In this document: one piece after another, positions 36,801-43,536 of the stretch
How positions within the stretch are numbered: position 1 is the first letter of the stretch
Layout: each line of letters begins with the position of its first letter
Source of the DNA: UBA1756 sp045222555
Lineage (GTDB): Bacteria > Bacteroidota > Bacteroidia > Bacteroidales > WCHB1-69
DNA: 64,000 bases
Assembly: GCA_045222555.1 (NCBI GenBank)
Contig: JBGUYY010000086.1
Span: 54,078 to 118,077, forward strand
Direction of reading: 5' to 3'
The notes under the pieces: model-generated
Told to the model about the DNA's origin: nothing
The model's database searches: none
What the model saw: the letters and a program-made list of their open reading frames with translations, nothing else
Made by a program: the position numbers and the translations under genes

Positions 36801-39800
36801 CCTCAACCTCTACCTGAGGACCAACGACCATATAAGGAGGCGTGACGTCATCAATCGTGAAGACAGACATAGCTGAGTCGACATTACATCCATCAGTGAA
36901 ATACCAATATGCGGTATCAATGAAGGAAGAAGTACACGGAGCAGAAGGATGGGTTCTGTAATAGACGAAGTTTTCTAACCAGCAAGTGTCATTGCAATGA
37001 TCAGTAATATGAATATTGTTCTTCCAATTCAAATAATCATCATCAGAAGTTGCGCAGTCATAAATAGTGACATTGAACCAGGGCTGAGTCAGTACAGGAG
37101 GAACGGTATCCAACGTGTAGATATTGGCCTTAGCAATGGTCGTCAAGCCACAAGTGTCGGTCAATGTGAAAGTATAGTACTCAATGGTCGTCATGTTGTT
37201 ACAGAGCGTATCAATGCTATCCAGAGCGACATCCATTCTCACACCCGCACAGTTGTCGGTGAAGCGAGGATAACTCTTGAAAAGAATACGTTTCGCATCC
37301 AAATCATTGTCAACGCAGTAAGCAGTGTCGTTCTTCGGAGCACGTGTGAACCAAGGATGGATGGTATCGACAATCGTGATACGCTGCACCTGATCGGCTG
37401 CTGCGTTACCACACTCATCTTCCAGATGCCACGTTCTCAAAATGGTATCGCTGTTCACGCAAGTGGCAGAAGCAACCACCACATCCGTGTAAGTAGCCTC
37501 AATACCCGTAGAGCAGTTATCATTCTCATCGAGCACATCACCCGTAGCAGTAACAGCAATGTCAGCATTACAGGTAGAATCTTTGTAAACGATGGTATCG
37601 TTAGGACGAGTGAAGGTAGGAGCCACCGTATCTTTCACGGTAATAGTGTAAGCCACAGTAGCAGCGTTACCGCACTTATCAGCAACCGTGTAAGTTCTCA
37701 AGATGGTAGCTTTTGCTTTGTCAACGCAAGCCACATCCGTAGTATCGTCGGCGAAGGTCACCGTGAAGTCAGTAGCAACGGTAGTACAGTTATCGGTAAT
37801 GGTATCCAGACCGAGAGCGATAAGGTCGGCGAAGTTGTCAACGGGAGCGGGGACGGTAGCAGCGCTTCTGTCGCAACCGATCACGATGGTATCGGCGATA
37901 GCACCGGCAATCACCGGATTGGTGACGTCAACAATCTGGAACTGGTCAGCGTTCTTGGTAGCTTCACAGAGAGAATCATCAACCACCTTGAAGGTGATGT
38001 TGAAGGTCGTGTCACATACAGCAGGATCAGTTTCAGTATAAGTATAGGTATCGGTCAAATTGCTGTTGCTAGCAATCGGATAGTCAGTACCATTCACCGT
38101 CCAAGTGAAAGTATGGTTGGTGGTACCACCAGCCACGGTAGCGGTGACATCATAGGTACCCTGGTAGGGACATTCAGTAGCGTTAGGAGTCACGATGCTG
38201 ACCACCTGCAAGCTGTCGTTCTGCTTGATGGTGTCGTTCCAATCCACGCAAGGACAGTTGTTAACGTCGGTGACATGGATGGTGTAAACGCCGGCAGGAA
38301 GAATACGACCGGTGGTGTCAGCAAGGTCGCTTCTGGTCTCAGTGCGGACAGCGTTGTTGAGGCTGTCGTTCCAAGTGAAGGTATAGTCGGCAGTACCACC
38401 AGCGATGGTAACGGCCATGTTACCATTAGACTCACCATAACATTTCACATGGTTAAGGATGGTGAGAGCGGTAATTTGCAGAGAGTCGGGTTCGGTAAGG
38501 GTGAAGCGGATGGTATCTTTACAATCGTGACCGTCAACAACAGACAGCACATAGTCACCAGCCTCGAGGTTAGCGACATGATAGGTGTTATTGTCGTTGA
38601 TGGTGGTATCCATCGTCACAGGACCTTCGAGTTTCACCACATACGGCATGCTACCACCGGTGAGGTTATAGTCGAAGTTACCGCTGGCGTTCTTCCAGCA
38701 GGTCAGGTTCATCACATTGGCGGTGTCAAGTTCGAGAATGTTCGGGGAGCTCACGTCGAGCGTGTCAGCCTGATAAGTACAGCCGTTAGCATCGGTGATG
38801 GCCACGGCCCACAGACCCTTGACCAGGCCTTCGAAGCGGAAGGTGGTGTCGGCATCGTAGCCGCCAGTCTGGGTGTAGGTAGTAGTTTCGCTCACGAGGC
38901 TGATGGTAACCGAATAAGGACGGACGCCGTCTTTCACCATAATGTCCACAATACCGTTAGCATCGCCAGAGCAAATCACATGCTGGAAGACGCTGTCGGT
39001 AGCGGAAACGTGAACGTAAGGAATGGTAACGGTTACTTCAGTGCTGTCTTTATGACCGCAGTTGTCGGTAGCCACCACCCAGAGAGTAGTGTCTCTGTAG
39101 ATACGGGTATTAGCAGCGATGGACTGTGCCCAAGTAACGGTACCGCAAGCGTCGGTCACGGAGTCAACCAGAGGAGTGACATCAGGAATCAGGTAAGAGC
39201 AGTCACCATCGTAAGAGGGAGCTGCAGTAGTATCGGTGTGAGCCATGAAGATGTGAGGAACATCGGTATCTTCCAATACATAGAATACATCGATGAGGGT
39301 ACCCATGATGATGGCGCAACCGCGTGCGTCGGTACCAGAAAGGATGGTATCGGCAATCGTGATGGTGTCGCAAGTCGGGGTGCCGGTGAAGGTCACCGTA
39401 GCGATGTTGCCGCTGATGGTATGGGTGGCGGTGGTATTGCTCCAGTTCAAAGTATAGGGAGCGGTACCGTCGGTAATGTCAGCGGTAACGACATGGTCAA
39501 CATCGGTCATACAGAAAATTCCGTTGTCAGCAGCCGTGATGCTGTCGCCATCGAAAGTGGTGATGGTGACGGTAGCGAAGTTGGGCTGGATGGCGATACG
39601 GATTTCAGTGCTGTCTTGATGACCGCAGTTGTCAGTAGCAACGATCCATGCTGTGGTATCGTTAAAGATCTCGGTGTTAGCAGCGATGGTCTGAGCCCAA
39701 GTAGCCGTACCGCAGTGATCAACGATGGAGTCAATCAGCGGGGTGAGGTCAGGCATCAGGTAAGAGCAGTTGGTGCTCGTTGACGGGAAGGCAGCTGCGG

Positions 39801-41544
39801 AGTCGCCGTTAACATAGATGTGCGGCACATCCTCATCCTGCAGGGTGAAGAAGACATCCACGAGGGTGCCCTGTTTGATAGAGCAGTTGTGGGCATCAGT
39901 ACCACCGAGGATAGTATCATTATATATAGTAGTATCGCAAGTGGGATTCGGCGAGAAGGTCACCGTATCACCAGTGGTGTTATAGGTGACGTATGCCGCG
40001 GTGTTGCTCCAGTTCAAAGTATAAGGAGCGGTACCGCCGGTAATTTCAGCAGTGATGACATGCAGGGTGTCGGTCATGCAGAAAATACCCATATCAGCGG
40101 TGTTGATGCTATCGCCATCGAAAGTAACGATGGTGGCGGTAGCATGTTCATACACCACGAGGGTCACGCTGTCGCTGGTAGCGGGACAGGTGATGGCTGT
40201 ATTATATACACTATGGTAATTGGTGTCGATGACATTGGCATAGTAGATGCCGGAGTCAGCGAGGGCGATGGGATCGAGGGTGAGCGTGGTGCTCGTCTCG
40301 GTCAGCTGGTTGTCGCCGTGGAACCAATTGAAAGTGTCGTAAGCCTGATCAAGGGTGAGGGTGATGGCACCATCCTCGCACTGTTCGGTCGTGTCGGCCG
40401 TGACGTGCGGGGTAGGTGTGGCGTACACCTCAGTGAACACACGCACGGAGTCAAGGCTGGTACAGCCGCCTTCCGGATTGTAAGAGAAGGCATAGAACTC
40501 AGCGTTGGCGGTGATGTGCTGCGTGATAGTGGTATTGGTGTCGATGACATTGCCGAGGCCGTCATACCAGATGCATGATCCGGAGGCACCGGAATTCTGC
40601 GGGATGGCCACGAGGGTCACGTCGCCAGAGTCGCAGAGCTGGGTGAGGCTGTTCAGCGTGTCAAAGATCGGGGTGAGCGGGTCGATGACATGGAGGGTGA
40701 GGTTGATCACGCTGTCGATCGAGCTACCGCAGGAAGAGGTTCCGTTAAACGGAACGTAAGCGTCAGTTGTATCATGATCAAAGGTCACGCCATTGAGTGT
40801 GTAGGTCTGACCCACGCAGATGGAAACTTCCATCGGGATGGTGTCAGGCATCGGCTTCAGGGTATCTGAAGAGAGCTCGCCACACAGCTCGCTGGTATGA
40901 CCACCCACATAGTAGCGCTGATCGTTATTGCAGTTAATGTTATCCCATTTGGTACCGCCGCATCTTCTGTAGAGATGGAGGACAATTTCGTAATTGCCAT
41001 CCTCTCTGGGCTCAAGAATCAGACGGTGGGCTGAGTTAGCTGCATCTTTAAAGAATCTGACATAGAAGTAGTCAAATTCGTAGGGGTTGTTCTGACCGGG
41101 GAGGGTGATGCAGAAGTGACCGCTTCTGGCGCATTCCCGTCCGAGGGAGTCCAACAGCGGGGTGTAAGCGCCCGGGAAGCTACCGAAACCATTGCCGTTG
41201 TAGCAGTAGTCATCGGTGTAGGAGCGACCCCACCATCTTTCAGCGCTTCCGATGTTGTATCGCGTCTCGAACTTGAACTCCACAAAGTAGCGGGTCAATG
41301 AATCGGTTTCGATACGAGCGCCATCCTTCAAGATTTCCCATTCAATGGAAATCTGGTCGTCATCACTCAGACCCAGCGCATCGAAGCAGGCGTCAGGAAT
41401 CAGATAAACCGTGTCCTGAACCCCCACCTGAGGCGTGAGATTGGCGGGTGAGAGCGTCAAACCAGAAGGTGTTTGAGCCTTCACGCCAAGGCTGAGCACA
41501 GCCAAAAGCACACTAAAAATGCAAAAAGATACAACTTTTTTCAT
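30865..41544 (-). CDS. Giant SprB-like modular adhesin with T9SS sorting domain (3559 residues)
   Basis: One uninterrupted 10.7-kb reading frame. Signal peptide about 1-23 (ending VKAQ). A unique Cys-containing N-terminal domain runs to about 235, then Ig/PKD-like segments. Two copies of a 189-residue unit, each opening with FDGDSI and FCMTD, start at about residues 471 and 660. Three SprB-type repeats and a degenerate fourth (GGT-PY ... AGDY-LSV-D) cover about 850-1190. Eighteen HYR-like modules of roughly 98 residues, each ending D-x-CGN-(8 to 12)-D-(3)-P or a variant, fill about 1200-2970. One more SprB-type repeat follows near 2975-3060, then a Cys-rich region and a type A T9SS domain (about 3478-3559, YPNPARD to KRVVIVR). 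SprB-type proteins are mobile surface adhesins in gliding Bacteroidota; movement here is inferred only. Start taken at 41544 for the signal peptide. Confidence 0.88.
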   Translation of the reverse strand: MKKVVSFCIFSVLLAVLSLGVKAQTPSGLTLSPANLTPQVGVQDTVYLIPDACFDALGLSDDDQISIEWEILKDGARIETDSLTRYFVEFKFETRYNIGSAERWWGRSYTDDYCYNGNGFGSFPGAYTPLLDSLGRECARSGHFCITLPGQNNPYEFDYFYVRFFKDAANSAHRLILEPREDGNYEIVLHLYRRCGGTKWDNINCNNDQRYYVGGHTSELCGELSSDTLKPMPDTIPMEVSICVGQTYTLNGVTFDHDTTDAYVPFNGTSSCGSSIDSVINLTLHVIDPLTPIFDTLNSLTQLCDSGDVTLVAIPQNSGASGSCIWYDGLGNVIDTNTTITQHITANAEFYAFSYNPEGGCTSLDSVRVFTEVYATPTPHVTADTTEQCEDGAITLTLDQAYDTFNWFHGDNQLTETSTTLTLDPIALADSGIYYANVIDTNYHSVYNTAITCPATSDSVTLVVYEHATATIVTFDGDSINTADMGIFCMTDTLHVITAEITGGTAPYTLNWSNTAAYVTYNTTGDTVTFSPNPTCDTTIYNDTILGGTDAHNCSIKQGTLVDVFFTLQDEDVPHIYVNGDSAAAFPSTSTNCSYLMPDLTPLIDSIVDHCGTATWAQTIAANTEIFNDTTAWIVATDNCGHQDSTEIRIAIQPNFATVTITTFDGDSITAADNGIFCMTDVDHVVTADITDGTAPYTLNWSNTTATHTISGNIATVTFTGTPTCDTITIADTILSGTDARGCAIIMGTLIDVFYVLEDTDVPHIFMAHTDTTAAPSYDGDCSYLIPDVTPLVDSVTDACGTVTWAQSIAANTRIYRDTTLWVVATDNCGHKDSTEVTVTIPYVHVSATDSVFQHVICSGDANGIVDIMVKDGVRPYSVTISLVSETTTYTQTGGYDADTTFRFEGLVKGLWAVAITDANGCTYQADTLDVSSPNILELDTANVMNLTCWKNASGNFDYNLTGGSMPYVVKLEGPVTMDTTINDNNTYHVANLEAGDYVLSVVDGHDCKDTIRFTLTEPDSLQITALTILNHVKCYGESNGNMAVTIAGGTADYTFTWNDSLNNAVRTETRSDLADTTGRILPAGVYTIHVTDVNNCPCVDWNDTIKQNDSLQVVSIVTPNATECPYQGTYDVTATVAGGTTNHTFTWTVNGTDYPIASNSNLTDTYTYTETDPAVCDTTFNITFKVVDDSLCEATKNADQFQIVDVTNPVIAGAIADTIVIGCDRSAATVPAPVDNFADLIALGLDTITDNCTTVATDFTVTFADDTTDVACVDKAKATILRTYTVADKCGNAATVAYTITVKDTVAPTFTRPNDTIVYKDSTCNADIAVTATGDVLDENDNCSTGIEATYTDVVVASATCVNSDTILRTWHLEDECGNAAADQVQRITIVDTIHPWFTRAPKNDTAYCVDNDLDAKRILFKSYPRFTDNCAGVRMDVALDSIDTLCNNMTTIEYYTFTLTDTCGLTTIAKANIYTLDTVPPVLTQPWFNVTIYDCATSDDDYLNWKNNIHITDHCNDTCWLENFVYYRTHPSAPCTSSFIDTAYWYFTDGCNVDSAMSVFTIDDVTPPYMVVGPQVEVEVECDGHGNLDTLKSWINHVQYVDECDDDITVEIYYINGTSRELFDTTTLSSDGKHYVGWQGDDCDGRYTIEWIAKDCRGNTSTPVIEHFRIIDRVGPQYDAPENDTVDCSNWEADFTAWLTIPDAGDSCQQTTYPVTNNSATAPFYNGCRVYSSREIFGTKYITFTSVDACGNRTQYDRQFTVIDTTAPVITYVSGDTMPNDTIYYNAGCDALESVNEAMTSTTWTFDTLGNPGDTLANFLASHTSLGISNITDCAYPVGILTIRRNDLNVTPTLVMRDDCVTIYKVSYIIKDHCGNADTIYQNVVVTDSTKPQVTHFSTDVELSSSCTFTFPTYDNVDDLIAAGAGITDCPRDGVLSVTNVDTLYSGSLATCDSTIMCVYTITDGCGNSSLLVDTIHVVDHIAPVVNGPTPKDTVYMTATCDAVTADTAARYAALTDTSLYSGYNWTMSFDECSGITITRGTSEVTEANCPEKTIVTTFHVTDCFNNETTFMDTLYVMDTVKPVVATFEHNDTIYLVEPGCTFTVPDAILNIATYKDLYNLDNGYSVTECRLDSNTLVTAATDATLVSDTTAPGCSRIVHLYYKVQDLCGNISDGKFTLNVVIMDTTKPAIEFTNIQNDTVYRKANCDLPDLGTTYWTNGDDAYNHGYDITDCNIDLSSANLTRFPQRQEDEGCNNIKVTVPYTIADSCGNVSDTLYQYIIAVDTVKPVVDDSYIHTIDTVQDANCGVYALQIVLDIDTYKKLYDFDNHYTVTECKLDSNELITDHIDTTDDACTRYVHYYYRVQDACGNISDNMFTLSVKYDDKLAPVVTAPATLDEDTTYMTYPQCTSTDTTGLHWTALTDAIAHGYSFTDCHLDPTTFTQTRTATWKHFGCYSVDTVYYTVADSCGNVSEEFIQAIRMMDTSVPVVVTPTIKDSIIEMDETSANCLGHDVDPFTTYAQVIAFDPTFEVEDCNVGNTSEVYVTDEDTTAISCERVVTRVYKIADSCGNISNTTFTHLIRIQDVTAPVLSFTELPGDTSYMNDHPDCDLNADAEFTTVSDLLAAYTSYTVTDCNLDNNMTCVADTSYTALTNLPYIAKIHRVYTIADTCGHSTDFTHDIFVRDTNNPIITTEYTDALTNLPKVKDSLLYSAAGDCNPTRPAVFTTVAEALAYLGMTSIEDCELKNELTYTEVRSAGTCPDTIARTYTVVDSTGNESQFMQYIYIYDTVKPEITGTLASALVYTDDNCGYSLSGVDVYDDSTLLVGAGLTINDCHRVTVTHTDVETRNGQGCENDNYVTRTYTVTDECGNANTAVQIINIKDTTRPTLDVTALGDVAATSIGNCTFTIPDVSDSIRAHYTDNCTSAAMEITQSPAVDDVITDTTIVTLTYKDTCGNTNTATIRVTVPAPLVIDSVRMDSVSCHSMVDGNIMVWVSGGTDNDTVSIWLGGSQVLSDQITDNYTVFTGVAAGTYTVKAVDADGCHAADSTIEVLQPDTLVVTLDITDLSDNSLTENCDNVDFRLKTNLPLGQQGTPNYSYTWSYVKNGDTTQLTGTGWDDQTDVNVTTITSGNLSNFAEGEYKFMVEVVDARGCSDTASAMLTIYPTYEFHDTARVCISKLPFTWTGHTDRAIDPVVIDGTVITVNDTVYLIHDSLQTIHGCDSVWILHLTVTDDAYLLVRDMNNNADASTLQEREIRGSFETGNYAAGTKGFEIFVDRNCMNCTNVKVGFHYTMFRIVGTDTIEITSDVDDYFTPTFRTYMDQYSLNAQTFTTAPVVIPSDYPSIGMGVSAGNHYNYFDLCWLTPEYNCTFTFLTNSGNGYLYGRPNTIAFTQFRQPGEYMIHVEMVEYTGGSAWGGEGYCHDDGKVGGQNATPTSRVISSANIFMTVTGEPISTSTPFVNPMEGVVTVDPLGNVPTVVAYPNPARDYVTVELNGFQGETSVILSDGNGKALSNTNINIDSDATPIIKINTSDFAQGVYMVTARSKDVVVTKRVVIVR
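33830..35040 (-). repeat. Two-module higher-order repeat in the HYR-like array
   Basis: HYR-like modules 10 and 12 share YK-LY---N-Y-VTEC-LDSN and VQD-CGNISD; modules 11 and 13 share the W-----DA--HGY--TDC--D and VADSCGNVS/IADSCGNVS pattern. Equivalent CGN codons lie about 600 bases apart (near 35,030 and 34,430; near 34,730 and 34,135), so a two-module block was duplicated as a unit. Confidence 0.65.
39545..40131 (-). repeat. 189-residue tandem unit inside the giant adhesin
   Basis: The anchor sequence TCGCCATCG (plus strand) occurs at 39545 and at 40112, exactly 567 bases (189 codons) apart, and the encoded segments share FDGDSI, FCMTD, APYTLNWSNT, DVPHI and ATDNCGH. The second copy continues left of the given start to about 38,980. 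Confidence 0.75.
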
Positions 41545-41927
41545 AATCGAGAAATTTATATTTTTATTATTTTTATTCCTTTTCTTACTATCTATCAATA
41601 ACTTATATTTTTAGTCTATAAAAATTATCTTTCTATTACCCATTCTGCAAAAATACAACATTTTTCTTAATTACGTTGAATTTTCTTTTTTGTTAGCTTT
41701 TTTTTTGAATCAGTTTTTTTTTGCAATGCCTGATTTTACTTGCTTCTCGCTCAAAATGAGCGACTAACGCTCCCCTTTCATCATCTTTTACAGCTATTGC
41801 TAACAGGTTGAAGTGAAAAAAAAATCGCATCTTCCTCTTTTTTTCTACAAAAATAGAGCGGTTAGATGTGATTTTCTCCTTATAGTTTAAGGGAAATCCT
41901 AACAAATAAAGGAAAAGAATGCCTCCG
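41545..41927 (-). other. 383-base intergenic region between giant adhesin and cdsA
   Basis: A/T-rich with several T tracts. It carries the adhesin leader (about 95 bases after the -7 element) and a small perfect 6-bp hairpin at 41747-41763 with no T run. Frames across it are short and lack any recognisable protein. I see no RNA gene and no obvious terminator for cdsA. Confidence 0.5.
41648..41655 (-). promoter_or_regulatory. -7 element before the giant adhesin
   Basis: Minus-strand TATTTTTG, 103 bases before the ATG at 41544; TTG partner not evident. Confidence 0.4.
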
Positions 41928-42776
41928 TTAGCCCAACAACACGCAGGCGAGCCAATAGATGGCGGCGACAGGGATGGCCAGCAGGGCTGAATCGAATCGG
42001 TCGAGCACTCCACCATGTCCGGGAAGAATCGAGCCAGAGTCTTTCACCGAACAACTGCGTTTGAACAGAGATTCCACAAGGTCGCCCAGCGTGGCGAACA
42101 GCACAACGAAGAAAGCGAAACCCGTCCAAAGCCACGGGGAGGAGAAAACTCCATGGAAAAAGGGAATCCAATAGAAGCTGACAGAGATAGCCACTGTAAG
42201 GACGAGGGAGATGACAAAGCCCTCAATTGTTTTTTTAGGGGAAATGCGTTCAAAGAGTTTATGCTTCCCAAACAGTCTGCCCGAACAATAGGCCAGTGTA
42301 TCGCCCAGCCAGATGATGATAAAGATGGCGAGGGCCACAGCGACCTGTTGACAACCCAAAAGCAAACCGATGACAGAGAACGGCACAGCCACCCAAAGCA
42401 TCGGCAACAGTGAGAGGGAGACATTGCCTATGGGGTTGGCATGACCACGGAACAATTCCACAACAAGCAGCACCACCCCAAGAAGAAGCAGCACCACACA
42501 TCCTGCTGCCAGCACATACGTCTCCCACAACCCCGGAAGGACAACCATCATCTGGAAAATGGAAAAAAAAGTCGCCGAAAGAAGTAATGCCATCGGCAGA
42601 TTGCCCTCCATACCAGCATTGCGCGCCATCCGAATCAATTCGTAGGTGCCCACCACTGTAAAGAAAAGAAACAGAAGGTAGAAAAAAACACTACTTTTCT
42701 CATAGCAGAGCATTGACCCCACCACAGCTGCGATGAAAACCAATCCTGTTACCGTACGAATGAGCAGATTTTTCAA
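41928..42776 (-). CDS. cdsA: Phosphatidate cytidylyltransferase
   Basis: 282 residues, about eight membrane helices. It makes CDP-diacylglycerol from phosphatidic acid and CTP, the branch point of phospholipid synthesis in the inner membrane. The signature region near the C-terminus is complete: KDSGSILPGHGGVLDRFDS (about 242-260), with the metal-binding Asp residues, preceded by GDLVESLFKR. It follows the LUD-domain gene by 37 bases in the rsfS-ftsH-LUD-cdsA group, an arrangement I recognise from other Bacteroidales. Confidence 0.94.
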   Translation of the reverse strand: MKNLLIRTVTGLVFIAAVVGSMLCYEKSSVFFYLLFLFFTVVGTYELIRMARNAGMEGNLPMALLLSATFFSIFQMMVVLPGLWETYVLAAGCVVLLLLGVVLLVVELFRGHANPIGNVSLSLLPMLWVAVPFSVIGLLLGCQQVAVALAIFIIIWLGDTLAYCSGRLFGKHKLFERISPKKTIEGFVISLVLTVAISVSFYWIPFFHGVFSSPWLWTGFAFFVVLFATLGDLVESLFKRSCSVKDSGSILPGHGGVLDRFDSALLAIPVAAIYWLACVLLG

Positions 42777-42813
42777 ATCCTATTTATTTATTGTATATAT
42801 AAAATATGTAAAG

Positions 42814-43536
42814 CTAATAATTGTTTTGTCCATCTACCACAAGAAGGAGGGAGAAATGCGGGGAAGTAGAAGAGATGGCATTGTCGTCCACTGAAGAGGG
42901 CCGGATAATCTCAAGCATATCGAAATCGAAATCAGACTCCTCGATGCGGTTTTCTTTTTGCTGGGTGGTATGCGTGAGCTTAGTCAGAGTATGGAGGTCA
43001 GGGATGATGCGGGAAGACTGGCTCAGCACGATGATATTGCGAGCGAGGTTGCGGATAGAGGGGTATAGCATGAGACCTCCGCGCTGCGAAAGCACGATGC
43101 TGCCCGTGCGGGCAATGAGAAACTCGGCGTACACAATGACCGCGTCCACCGGCTCAGAATTTCGGATATAGTCGATGGTGGGGATATTGAAATTGGAAAG
43201 CACAGGGGCAAGATGGGGAGAGGTATTGAGCACGGTCATGCAGCGGCTGGCCTCCAATTCATAATCTTTCAGATAGCCATATACATTTTTCTGAAACTGG
43301 GAAGCGTAGGCACGGTCATTCATCCGACTGACATCCATCTCAAAAGGCACAAGTTTACCGCCTGCAGCCTCAAAGTTCTGCTTAAAGCATTTCAGCATAT
43401 CGGGAATTGGGGGGAACAATTCCTGTTCCATGTTAATATCCGGAACATGCACGGGGGTAGCCAATGCTTTTCTGATCGACTGGCAGATTTTGTCCTTGGC
43501 ATTGCCCAAGCCATCGAATGAATTACTCTTTTCCAT
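42814..43536 (-). CDS. LUD-domain (LutC/YkgG-like) protein
   Basis: 240 residues from the ATG at 43536, which overlaps the 3' end of ftsH by 14 bases; the frame is open further but only inside ftsH. The core has the LUD (lactate utilisation) pattern: an N-terminal Cys-containing segment, a central VDAVIVYAEFLIARTGSIV block and a following NIIVLSQSSRIIPDLHTL block. In LutABC the family member helps oxidise L-lactate, but lutA and lutB are absent here. Stand-alone members between ftsH and cdsA are conserved in Bacteroidales without an established function. Confidence 0.75.
   Translation of the reverse strand: MEKSNSFDGLGNAKDKICQSIRKALATPVHVPDINMEQELFPPIPDMLKCFKQNFEAAGGKLVPFEMDVSRMNDRAYASQFQKNVYGYLKDYELEASRCMTVLNTSPHLAPVLSNFNIPTIDYIRNSEPVDAVIVYAEFLIARTGSIVLSQRGGLMLYPSIRNLARNIIVLSQSSRIIPDLHTLTKLTHTTQQKENRIEESDFDFDMLEIIRPSSVDDNAISSTSPHFSLLLVVDGQNNY

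Noticed and set aside
36997..39783. Open frame of 928 codons on the plus strand across the giant adhesin
   Set aside because: It is fully antisense to the adhesin and arises from its Thr/Asp/Val codon bias; no signal peptide, domain or promoter. Similar long antisense frames at 31,000-34,900 and 39,820-40,580 are rejected for the same reason.
41693..42016. Possible 107-codon gene between the adhesin and cdsA on the minus strand
   Set aside because: Its start lies inside cdsA and the rest covers T-rich intergenic sequence; composition is not protein-like.
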